Origin: Lichenihabitans sp033947565 | Lineage (GTDB): Bacteria; Pseudomonadota; Alphaproteobacteria; Rhizobiales; Beijerinckiaceae | Assembly: GCF_033947565.1 (NCBI RefSeq) | Contig: NZ_JARPVX010000015.1 | Coordinates: 7,862-71,861, forward strand | Reading direction: 5' to 3' | DNA: 64,000 bases | Shown: positions 50,973-59,024 of the stretch, piece by piece | Layout: each line of letters opens with the position of its first letter | Numbering within the stretch: the stretch's first letter is position 1 | The notes under the pieces: generated by a model | What the model was told of the DNA's origin: nothing | Databases searched by the model: none | What the model saw: the letters and a program-made list of their open reading frames with translations, nothing else | Translations under genes and position numbers: made by a program

Positions 50973-51965
50973 TCAGCGGCGCTTGCGACGCAGTTGATCA
51001 GAGTAGACGATCACGATGATCAGCGCGCCGGTGATGATGCGCTGCCAGAACGGGTTGATACTGAGCAGGTTGGCGCCGTTGTTGATGGTGGTCAGGATGA
51101 AGGAGCCGAGCAGGGGGCCCTGCACCGATCCGACGGCGCCGAACAGGCTGGTGCCGCCGATCACCGAGGAAGCGATGGCCTGCAGTTCCCAGCCTTCGCC
51201 CTGGGTTGCGTTGCCGATGCCGATGCGGGCGGCCAGCAATACGCCCACAAAGGCTGCGAGCCCGGCCGAGATCATATAGGCGAGGTAGATCATCGCTTTA
51301 ACGTTGACGCCCGTCAGCCGCGCCGCTTCGGCGTTGGAGCCGATGGCGTAAAGGTAGCGCCCCCAGCGTGTGTGCTGCAGCAGAACGTAGGCCGGCACCG
51401 CCACCCCGATCACCATCCAGAACAAGGACGGGATGCCCAGATAGCTGTCCAGCGAGAAATCCGTAAAACTCTTCGGCATTCCCGAGATGGTCTGCCCATT
51501 GGTGATCAGCAGCCCGATGCCGCGCAGTGCCGTCAAGGTGGCGAGCGTCATGATGAAGGGCGGCAGGCCGAGCTGCACGATGCCGAAACCGTGGAAGGCC
51601 CCGATGGCGACGCCCATCATGATCGTCAGGGCGACGGCCGTGGCAATGCCGAAGCCATGCGTCATCAGCAGGGCCGCGATGACGCTGGCAAAACCCACCA
51701 CGGCGCCGACCGACAGATCGATGCCGGCCGTGATGATGACAAAGGTCTGGCCGACGGCGATGATGGCCACCATCGAGCCCTGGCGCATCAGGTTGGCGAA
51801 GTTGCGCTCGGTCAAGAAGGTCTGGGTCGACAATGACAGGCCGATCCACAGCAGCAGCAGCAGCCCCAGCAAGGTCAGGCTGAGGACGAGGCCCATGCGG
51901 GAGCCGCGCGGGGCGGTGGTGGGGGGCGCCGCGGTGGCGAGCGGGTCGTTGGTCTGGACGGTCAT
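50973..51965 (-). CDS. Sugar ABC transporter permease (RbsC-type)
   Basis: A 330-residue BPD_transp_2 inner-membrane permease with about 8-10 hydrophobic segments and the family signature 'GQTFVIITAGIDLSVGAVVGF' near residues 75-95. The C-terminus is Arg/Lys-rich. It is the last gene of a three-gene importer on the minus strand (binding protein 54558, ATPase 53516, permease 51965), with only 24 bases between ATPase stop and permease start. Substrate probably a pentose, hexose or polyol. Confidence 0.88.
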   Translation of the reverse strand: MTVQTNDPLATAAPPTTAPRGSRMGLVLSLTLLGLLLLLWIGLSLSTQTFLTERNFANLMRQGSMVAIIAVGQTFVIITAGIDLSVGAVVGFASVIAALLMTHGFGIATAVALTIMMGVAIGAFHGFGIVQLGLPPFIMTLATLTALRGIGLLITNGQTISGMPKSFTDFSLDSYLGIPSLFWMVIGVAVPAYVLLQHTRWGRYLYAIGSNAEAARLTGVNVKAMIYLAYMISAGLAAFVGVLLAARIGIGNATQGEGWELQAIASSVIGGTSLFGAVGSVQGPLLGSFILTTINNGANLLSINPFWQRIITGALIIVIVYSDQLRRKRR

Positions 51966-51989
51966 GGCGGCACTCGGACGGGTGGCGGG

Positions 51990-53516
51990 TCAGACCCCGA
52001 TGGCTTCGGTAAGGATGGATTCCTGCCCGGCCTTATGGCCGATGTGGCTGGCCACGAGGCGACCGCGACGGAACACGTGCAGGGTGTCGCAAAGGTCGTA
52101 GACCTCCGGCAGGTAGGACGAGATCAGGATGATGCCTGCGCCGTTCTTCAGCAGCCTGGCGAAGATCTTGTAGATCTCGACCTTGGTGCCGACGTCGACC
52201 CCGACGGTCGGCTCGTCAAAGATGAACAGCTTGGCGCCGTGGTTCAGCCATTTGCCGACCACCACCTTTTGTTGGTTGCCACCCGACAGCGACGAGGCCG
52301 GCGCGTCCCGCGAGGCGGCCTTGACCTGCATGTCGCGGATCTGCCGATCGGCGGCCGTCTTCTCGGCGCGGCCGTCGAGCACCGGCCCGCGCGTCAGCCG
52401 GTCGAAGATCGAAAGATTGACGTTCAGCCCGACGCCGAGGTTGAGGCAGAGCCCCTGGTCGCGCCGGCTTTCCGGCACCAGGGCGATGCCGCGACGAATG
52501 GCGTCGGCCTCGTTGCGAATTGCAACGGGTTGGCCGTTCCAGAACACCTGTCCGCCCGTCTTGGCGAAGCGGCCGAAGACGGTTTGCACGAACTCGCTGC
52601 GACCGGCGCCGATGAGCCCGTAGAGCCCGATCACTTCGCCGGCCCGCACCGACATCGACACGTCGTCGAAGCCCGGACCCGATAGGGCCTCGGTGCGCAG
52701 GATCTCGGCGCCAAACGGGACCTGCTCCTTATAATGGACCTGATCGACCGAGCGGTTGATCATGCCGCGGATCAGGGCCGCCTCGTTGGTTTCGGCCACG
52801 ATGCCGGTCGATACGAGCGCGCCGTCGCGCAGGATCGACACACGGTCGGCCAGCTCGAACACCTCTTCGAGGCGGTGGCTGATATAGACGATCGTCACGC
52901 CCCCCTGCTTGAGGCGTCGGATCAGCGCGAACAATTGCGCCGCTTCCTGACGGGTCAGGTAGCCGGTCGGCTCGTCGAAGATCAAAAACCGGGTGCCGCG
53001 CGTGGCCGCGCGGGCCGTGGCGACGAGCTGCTGCTGGCCGATCGTCAGGCTCGACAGCGTGGCGCGGGCCGGCAGCGCGAAGCCGATGTCGTCCAGGATC
53101 TTCTGCGCTGCCGCCACCATGTCGCGGTGGCGCAACAGGCCGAAGCGCGTCTTCTCGTCACCGAGAAACAAATTGGCGGCGACGCTGAGGTGTGGGCAGA
53201 GCACAACCTCCTGGTGCACGGCGTTGATGCCGAGACCGATCGCCTCGTGGGGCGATGCCAGCGCCACCGACCGGCCTTCCCACAGAATCTCGCCGGAACT
53301 GCGCTGATGTACACCCGTCAAAGTCTTGATAAGCGTCGATTTGCCGGCGCCGTTTTCGCCCACGATGGCGTGGATCTCACCCGGCTGGAAGTCGATGTCG
53401 ACGCCCTTCAGCGCATGGGTGGCGCCAAAGCGCTTATCGAGCTTCTGCAAGGACAGAATCGGCACCGTGGAGCCGGGCGGCGCGGCAGTGGCCCCTGGGA
53501 GTGTATCGATCAACAT
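51990..53516 (-). CDS. Sugar ABC transporter ATPase (RbsA-type)
   Basis: A 508-residue protein with two ABC domains in tandem, as in RbsA/XylG. The first has Walker A Gly-Glu-Asn-Gly-Ala-Gly-Lys-Ser-Thr; the second is degenerate, as is usual (GLIGAGRSE), with a signature Leu-Ser-Gly-Gly-Asn-Gln-Gln-Lys and 'LFIFDEPTVGVDVG'. Start 53516 is chosen because AAGGAGG lies just upstream; the in-frame start at 53534 has none. It powers the importer formed with the adjacent permease and binding protein. Confidence 0.9.
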   Translation of the reverse strand: MLIDTLPGATAAPPGSTVPILSLQKLDKRFGATHALKGVDIDFQPGEIHAIVGENGAGKSTLIKTLTGVHQRSSGEILWEGRSVALASPHEAIGLGINAVHQEVVLCPHLSVAANLFLGDEKTRFGLLRHRDMVAAAQKILDDIGFALPARATLSSLTIGQQQLVATARAATRGTRFLIFDEPTGYLTRQEAAQLFALIRRLKQGGVTIVYISHRLEEVFELADRVSILRDGALVSTGIVAETNEAALIRGMINRSVDQVHYKEQVPFGAEILRTEALSGPGFDDVSMSVRAGEVIGLYGLIGAGRSEFVQTVFGRFAKTGGQVFWNGQPVAIRNEADAIRRGIALVPESRRDQGLCLNLGVGLNVNLSIFDRLTRGPVLDGRAEKTAADRQIRDMQVKAASRDAPASSLSGGNQQKVVVGKWLNHGAKLFIFDEPTVGVDVGTKVEIYKIFARLLKNGAGIILISSYLPEVYDLCDTLHVFRRGRLVASHIGHKAGQESILTEAIGV

Positions 53517-53583
53517 CGGGCCTCCTTGATCCAAGGGGGGGCGGGCGAGGCGCCGTCGCGCAGCCGGCCCGCGCCCCGATGCG

Positions 53584-54558
53584 TCAGTCGAGCTTCGGGT
53601 TCAGCAGCTCCTGGCTACGGACGCCTGTCATGTTGGCCTTGGTGATGGCGCTGACGCCCGTGTCGACCGTTACCGGAACCTTCTCGCCCTTCGAGGCCGC
53701 GAGCGCGGTCTTGACGCCGTCGTAGCCCATGCGGAACGGGTCCTGCACGATCAAGGCGTAGATGGTGCCGTCCTGCAGGAAGCCGACGAGCTTCGGGTCG
53801 CTGTCGAAAGCGACGAGCGTCATCTTATCGCCCAGCTTGTTCTCGGCCACCGCCTGACCGGCGCCCTGGCCCATGATGAGATTGTTGGCGAAGACCCCGA
53901 CGAGGGTCGGGTCGGCGGTGATCAGGTCGGTCATGATGTTGAGGCCCGTGGTGGCCTGCCCGTCCGCGACCTTGTCCTGCGTCAGCTTCAGCCCGGGATA
54001 CTTCTTCAGTTCTTCCTTAAAACCCTGCACCCGCTGGTCGAGCGAACCAACCCCGGGGAGCGAGTTGATCAAAGCCACATTGCCTTCCGCCTTGCCGGTC
54101 TTGGCCTTGACGCCTTCGGCCAGCGCGTCGGCCGCGACGCGGCCGCCCTGCACGTTGTCGGTGGTCAGGAAGGAGGTGAAGGCCTTCGAGTCTGCGCCCG
54201 AATCGATGCCGATGATCTTGACCGACTTGGCGGCCTCGTCGATCGGCTTGCCCAGGGCGGCGAACTGGGTGGGCGAGATCACAATGGCGGCCGGCTTGTC
54301 GGCGACCGCGTTCTCGAGGATGGAGATCTGCCCGTTGATGTCGGATTCCGACTGGGCGCCGAGTTCCGGAACCTTGACGCCGAGGTCCTTGCCGGCCTTG
54401 CGGGCGCCGGCCAGAACGATCTGCCAATAGTTCGAGGTGGTGTCCTTGACTATGACCGGGACGGTCGCATCGGCCGCCATGGCCGGGCCGTTCGAGGCCA
54501 TGACGCCACCCAAGGCGGCCATTACGGGCAGAATCGTAGCGAGCAGGCTGGTCTTCAT
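53584..54558 (-). CDS. Sugar ABC transporter substrate-binding protein
   Basis: A 324-residue periplasmic protein of the Peripla_BP_4 (ribose/galactose) family with a signal peptide (residues 1-29, ending Ala-Met-Ala-Ala). It opens 'VPVIVKDTTSNYWQIVLAGARKAGKDLGV', followed by 'IVISPTQ', 'IGIDSGADSKAFTSFLTTDN' and 'VAFDSDPKLVGFLQDGTIYALIVQDPFRMGYDG'. Start 54558 follows GGGAGAG and gives the signal peptide; 54651 does not. First gene of the importer operon. The ligand cannot be fixed from sequence. Confidence 0.9.
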   Translation of the reverse strand: MKTSLLATILPVMAALGGVMASNGPAMAADATVPVIVKDTTSNYWQIVLAGARKAGKDLGVKVPELGAQSESDINGQISILENAVADKPAAIVISPTQFAALGKPIDEAAKSVKIIGIDSGADSKAFTSFLTTDNVQGGRVAADALAEGVKAKTGKAEGNVALINSLPGVGSLDQRVQGFKEELKKYPGLKLTQDKVADGQATTGLNIMTDLITADPTLVGVFANNLIMGQGAGQAVAENKLGDKMTLVAFDSDPKLVGFLQDGTIYALIVQDPFRMGYDGVKTALAASKGEKVPVTVDTGVSAITKANMTGVRSQELLNPKLD

Positions 54559-54675
54559 CGTGTCTCTCCCTCGGCGGCGCTCTTTGGCACCATTGGAAGG
54601 GAGATTAGCCGGCGCGCGCGCTCCCGCAAGGGAAAAACGCAAGGATGGCAAGCGGAATCGGGGACAACGCCGGCC

Positions 54676-56067
54676 TCAGAGGCTCGTGGGGTGGGGCGAG
54701 GCCGGGGCGGTGTCTGGCAGGTCGCCGATCAGCAGGCCCGCGCTTCGGGCGTGCGTCGCATAGGCGAAGAACCATTCGAGGCTGACGATGGCGCGGCTGC
54801 GAAACGAGATCAGGAACAGGATATGGGCAAAGGCCCACATCAGCCAGGCCGGCCGACCGGTGAGCTTGATCGGGCCGATTTCCGCAATGGCCTTGTCACG
54901 CCCGATCGTCGCCAACGTGCCGTAATCCGTGTAGCGGAACGGCGCCTCGGCAACCGTCCCGAGAATACGACCCGCGACGTAATGGCCCTGCTGCTTGGCC
55001 ACCGGCGCCAGGGCCGGCAAGGGCGCACCCTTGCCGTCGTGCGCCAGGGCAACATCGCCGATCACAAACACGTCGGGATGTCCCGGAAGGGTGAGGTCGG
55101 CCCCGACCGCCACCCGGCCGCCATGGCCTGGCTTGACGCCGAGCCATTGCGCCACCGGTGTCGCGGTGGTGCCGGCGGTCCAGATCACGGTTTCGCTGTC
55201 GATGCTCTCGTGACCGATCGTGACGCGTCCGGGCGCGATCGCGGTGACGCTCGTGCCGGTGCGGACTTCGACCCCGAGCGCCGCCAGGTCGCGCGCCGCC
55301 TGGGCCGACAGCGCGGGATCGAAGGCCGACAGGATGCGCGGTCCCGCCTCCACCAGGATCACGCGCGCCTGATGGGACGCCATTCCATAGACGTGGTCGA
55401 GACGGTCGCTGACGAAATCCCCGATAGCGCCGGCCATTTCGACGCCGGTCGGGCCGCCGCCGATCAACACGAAGGTGAGGTGGCGTCGTCGGGTGGCGGC
55501 GTCGGGCGCCCGGGCTGCCCTCTCCAACGCCGCGATGCCGCGGTCACGCAGGCGGATCGCGTCTTCCAGGGATTTCAGGCTCGGTGCCGCTTCGGCCCAT
55601 TCGGGATGGCCGAAGTAGCTCGGCTGCGAACCGCTTGCGATCACCAGGCGGTCGTAGGGCACGTGCCGCCCGTCATGGCAGTGGACCTGGCGCTGCGCCG
55701 TATCGACCCCCGTCACCTCGGCCATCAACACCGTCACGTCCTCGGCCGCTGGCAGGATTTCGCGCACCGGCGCTGCGATATCGGCCGGTGACAAGGCTGC
55801 GGTCGCGACCTGGTAGAGCAGCGGCTGAAACAGGTGGTGGTTCCGGGCGTCGATGACCGTCAACGCGATACCGGGCGCGTTCGCGAGGCTTTCGGCCACC
55901 GGCAGACCGCCGAAGCCCGCCCCCACCACGACGACCCGCAGCCGCCCCGGGCCTTGCAGGGCCGGGGCGCGCTCGAGACGGGCTCGCCTGGTGGCTTGGG
56001 CCAGAAGCAGGGCGGCACCGCCGGCCAGCAACGCCACAACGGCAGGCCGGGTCTTAGATTGGGGCAC
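54676..56067 (-). CDS. ndh: Type II NADH:quinone dehydrogenase
   Basis: A 463-residue single-subunit flavoenzyme. Start GTG 56067 follows CCGGAG and puts one hydrophobic anchor (about 8-22) before the FAD-binding motif Gly-Ala-Gly-Phe-Gly-Gly. Further NDH-2 features are 'NHHLFQPLLYQVATAALSPADIAAPVR', a second NAD-binding motif (Gly-Gly-Gly-Pro-Thr-Gly-Val-Glu), 'VFVIGDVA' and the C-terminal membrane-associated 'AWLMWAFAHILFL' with 'LEWFFAY'. It would pass electrons from NADH to quinone without proton pumping. A monocistronic unit as far as can be seen. Confidence 0.88.
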   Translation of the reverse strand: MPQSKTRPAVVALLAGGAALLLAQATRRARLERAPALQGPGRLRVVVVGAGFGGLPVAESLANAPGIALTVIDARNHHLFQPLLYQVATAALSPADIAAPVREILPAAEDVTVLMAEVTGVDTAQRQVHCHDGRHVPYDRLVIASGSQPSYFGHPEWAEAAPSLKSLEDAIRLRDRGIAALERAARAPDAATRRRHLTFVLIGGGPTGVEMAGAIGDFVSDRLDHVYGMASHQARVILVEAGPRILSAFDPALSAQAARDLAALGVEVRTGTSVTAIAPGRVTIGHESIDSETVIWTAGTTATPVAQWLGVKPGHGGRVAVGADLTLPGHPDVFVIGDVALAHDGKGAPLPALAPVAKQQGHYVAGRILGTVAEAPFRYTDYGTLATIGRDKAIAEIGPIKLTGRPAWLMWAFAHILFLISFRSRAIVSLEWFFAYATHARSAGLLIGDLPDTAPASPHPTSL

Positions 56068-56207
56068 GTGGAACTCCGGGCGAGAGGGACCGCAGGGCAC
56101 TATGCGACGGGCATATGGGGCTTCGCCATCGCCCGCCCAGCCAAACCAGGGGCGGTGGCGCCCGATCAACAGGGCCCTGACCGACGGGCGATGACCGTCC
56201 TGCGGAT

Positions 56208-56585
56208 TTAGTGCTCCATTTCCTCGCGCCGCAGCAGGGCCTCGTCGATTTGGGTCAGCAGCAGGTCGAAATCGACCGGCTTGGCGTGATGCTCGTCGCA
56301 GCCCGCCGCCAGCGCCTTGGCGCGATCGCCGCTCATCGCATGGGCCGTCAGGGCGATGATCGGCATGCCGTTCGATTGTTCGCGCAGCGTGCGGGCGACC
56401 GTCCAGCCATCTACCAGCGGCAGATTCATGTCGAGCAGCATCAGGTCGGGCTGCTCGGTTTCGGCCCGCGCCAAGGCGGCGGCCCCATCGGCGGCGATCA
56501 CCACCTCGAAGCCGCGTCGGCGCAGGCGCCGCGACAAGAATTCAGACAATTCGTCGTGGTCTTCGACGAGAAGAAGCTTGGTCAC
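56208..56585 (-). CDS. Single-domain response regulator
   Basis: A 125-residue receiver with no output domain. GTG 56585 is the start, directly before the receiver fold (TKLLLVEDHDE). Predicted phospho-acceptor Asp in Leu-Leu-Asp-Met-Asn-Leu-Pro (about residue 51), Thr in ALTAH, Lys in HAKPVDF. It is a clear paralog of the receiver at 11302, with shared 'FLSRRL.RR.F.VV.A.DG' and 'ALTAHAMSGD' segments, so the two may compete for the same kinases. It is divergent from the AI-2E-family transporter gene with a 97-base gap. Confidence 0.88.
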   Translation of the reverse strand: MTKLLLVEDHDELSEFLSRRLRRRGFEVVIAADGAAALARAETEQPDLMLLDMNLPLVDGWTVARTLREQSNGMPIIALTAHAMSGDRAKALAAGCDEHHAKPVDFDLLLTQIDEALLRREEMEH

Positions 56586-56682
56586 GATCGGCCCCGATGC
56601 AAAGGTCTCAGCAGTCGTCGCGGCAAGAACCCGGGGGGCGGGCCCGCACGGGCCTGGCCCCGGATGGCCGAGAATAAGGGAT

Positions 56683-58500
56683 ATGGACTTGGATTCGGTT
56701 TCCGACAACGCCGCCATGCCGGAGCCTCGGCGAAGCGTGCTGCCGGTTCTGGTCGGCGGCGCCATTCTGGTAACGGGCCTGTATTACGGCCGCGAGCTGG
56801 TGGTGCCCTTGATGCTGGCGGCGTTGCTGGCCTTCGTGCTGGCGCCGGCCTGCCGCTTCCTGCAACGGCTCTACCTCCCCCGCGTGGTGGCGGTGCTCGT
56901 GGTGGTGGTGCTCACCTTCGGCATCATCGGAGGGCTTGGCACGGTCGTGGGTCGGCAAGCCGCCGTGCTGGCCGGCAACCTGCCGTCCTACGAGGCCACT
57001 ATTCTCGGCAAGTGGCGCGCCCTCGGTGAGCGTTATGGCTTCGTGCAGCGCATGGTGCAGGGCACCGCCGCCGATCCCAAGCAGGTCGAGGATCACGCGC
57101 GGCACGGGTCCAGTTTGCCGTTCGGACTCGGCGAGCTGTCGGGCCTCGCGGTGGCCCGCACGGTGGCGCAGCCGTTGCTGGGGCCGTTGGAGAGCCTCGG
57201 CGTCGTGCTGGTCTTCACGATCTTCGTGCTGTTATCGAGCGAGGACCTGCGCGACCGGCTGGTGCGCCTCGTCGGGCGGCATGACCTTCACCGCACCATC
57301 ATGGCCATGAACGACGCCGCCAAACGGTTGTCGCGGTATTTCGTGTTCCAGCTCGGCATGAACACCGGGTTCGGCGCCCTTATCGCGGCGGCGCTCTGGT
57401 GTATCGGCCTGCCGAACCCGCTCCTGTGGGGCATTCTGGCGGCCTTGATGCGCTTCGTGCCTTATCTCGGCGTCTTCATCGCGCTGGCGCCGCCGCTGCT
57501 GCTGGCGGTTGCGGTCGAGCCGGGCTGGTCGCTGGCCCTGATGGTGCTGGGGCTGTTCCTCCTGTCGGAGGTAGTGATGGGGCAGGTGATCGAACCCTTC
57601 ATCTATGGCCATTCGACGGGGCTGTCGCCCTTGGCCGTGATCGTCGCCACGGCGTTCTGGACGCTGCTGTGGGGCCCCATCGGATTGTTGATCGCGACGC
57701 CGATCACCGTTTGCCTGGTGGTCATCGGCCGTCACGTGCGGGCGCTCGAGTTCCTCAACGTGCTGCTCGGCGATGCGCCGCCGCTCGAGCCGTCGGAAAC
57801 CTTCTACCAGCGTGCGCTCGAAGGGCAGGCGGCGGGGCTTGCACCCCAGGCGCGGCGGCGCATCGAGGACACGTCGCTCACCGATTATTTCGACGAGGTG
57901 GCGCTGCCGGGCTTGGCGCTGGCGCAGGGCGACCTGTCCCGCGATGCGCTCGCCTTCGAGCGGCTGGAAGACATCCACACCCAGATCGAGGGTTTGCTGG
58001 AACGCTTGACGCCGAACCAGACCACCGGGGCGGGCCAGGAGCTTGCCGCCGCCTGGCGGGAGCCCGGCACCATTCTTTGCGTGCCGGGGCGGGGACAGCT
58101 CGACGACCTCGCGGCCGCCATGGCGGTGCAGGCCTTGCAAGGTGCGGGGTTTGGCGCCGAGGTCGCGGCCAACGGGGTGCTGGGTGGCGCCGGCGCCGCC
58201 AACCTCCGCCACGCCCGGCTGTGCTGCTTGTCGGTGCTGCAGGCCGGCAACAGCGTGTCGGCGATCCGCTACTTCATCCGTCGCATGCAGAAGGCCATGC
58301 CGGACGCCACCGTGGTGGTCGGCCTGTGGCACAGCGACCGCGACAGCGCCGTCTTGGCGGCGCTGCGGCAGGACGGCGGCAGCGAGCATATCGTGTTGTC
58401 GATCGGCGAGCTGCTGGCTTTCGCCCGCGTCCTGTCGCAACGTTCGCGCCGCGAAGCCGCACCGCAGGAAGCCGAAGCGCCGACGTCGCAACTCGCCTGA
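56683..58500 (+). CDS. AI-2E family transporter with C-terminal extension
   Basis: A 605-residue protein. Residues 25-355 are the AI-2E (PerM/TqsA) membrane domain with about 7-8 segments and the family signature 'EPFIYGHSTGLSPLAVIVATAFWTLLWGPIGLLIATPITVCLVV'. A C-terminal extension of about 250 soluble residues carries 'ILCVPGRGQLDDLAAAMAVQALQGAGFGAEV', which looks like a B12-binding-type Rossmann fold without the cobalt-binding His. Family members are usually about 350-400 residues. Start 56683 is preceded by AATAAGGGA. Substrate unknown; the family includes AI-2 exporters and Na+/H+ antiporters. Confidence 0.85.
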   Translation: MDLDSVSDNAAMPEPRRSVLPVLVGGAILVTGLYYGRELVVPLMLAALLAFVLAPACRFLQRLYLPRVVAVLVVVVLTFGIIGGLGTVVGRQAAVLAGNLPSYEATILGKWRALGERYGFVQRMVQGTAADPKQVEDHARHGSSLPFGLGELSGLAVARTVAQPLLGPLESLGVVLVFTIFVLLSSEDLRDRLVRLVGRHDLHRTIMAMNDAAKRLSRYFVFQLGMNTGFGALIAAALWCIGLPNPLLWGILAALMRFVPYLGVFIALAPPLLLAVAVEPGWSLALMVLGLFLLSEVVMGQVIEPFIYGHSTGLSPLAVIVATAFWTLLWGPIGLLIATPITVCLVVIGRHVRALEFLNVLLGDAPPLEPSETFYQRALEGQAAGLAPQARRRIEDTSLTDYFDEVALPGLALAQGDLSRDALAFERLEDIHTQIEGLLERLTPNQTTGAGQELAAAWREPGTILCVPGRGQLDDLAAAMAVQALQGAGFGAEVAANGVLGGAGAANLRHARLCCLSVLQAGNSVSAIRYFIRRMQKAMPDATVVVGLWHSDRDSAVLAALRQDGGSEHIVLSIGELLAFARVLSQRSRREAAPQEAEAPTSQLA

Positions 58501-58510
58501 ACGCCATGGC

Positions 58511-58945
58511 TCAGCGGTAGTGGCCGGGTTGGTTGACCGTGGGCGTCGCGTCGAGCCCGGTGACGATCATGCTGCAGGGCTCGGCCCCGACCGTGCCGGA
58601 GCGATGCCCCTTCTTGTCCCGCGTGCCCTGGTCCTCGCCCATCATCACCTCGCCCGGGCCCATCTCGACCCGGGTGCCGTCCATGGTCTCGACGAACCAG
58701 CGCCCGGTCAGGATGGTGATCCATTGCGGCTTCGGGTTCTCGTGCCAGTCGCCGACCCAGCCGACCGGCAGCACCGTGAAGGTGACGCCGGCCTGGCTCG
58801 GCGCCATCTTGTCGTTCCATTGCGGCGTCACGCCCGGGCTGACGCCCTTCAGCTCGAAATCACGGATATCGAAGCGCGCCTGCCGGCTGGTGCCGTCCTG
58901 GTCGACATACACGTGCCAATAAGGGATGCGCGGCGTTTCGGTCAT
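58511..58945 (-). CDS. Cupin-domain protein
   Basis: A 144-residue soluble protein. A conserved single beta-barrel cupin spans about residues 55-110, with the first motif around Asp-Trp-His-Glu-Asn-Pro-Lys-Pro-Gln-Trp and the second around 'GPGEVMMGED'. His residues at 'WHEN' and 'KGHRS' are likely metal ligands. Start 58945 is chosen over 59077, whose extra residues are Ala/Pro-rich shadow sequence. It is convergent with the AI-2E transporter gene (10-base gap). Enzymatic role unknown. Confidence 0.75.
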   Translation of the reverse strand: MTETPRIPYWHVYVDQDGTSRQARFDIRDFELKGVSPGVTPQWNDKMAPSQAGVTFTVLPVGWVGDWHENPKPQWITILTGRWFVETMDGTRVEMGPGEVMMGEDQGTRDKKGHRSGTVGAEPCSMIVTGLDATPTVNQPGHYR

Positions 58946-59024
58946 GGCAAGCACTCCATCGGTGCGGCATGGCAGAGCCGCATGGCCGAAACCCGCGAAG
59001 CAGCGCCGGGGTTGCGGGCGCGGC

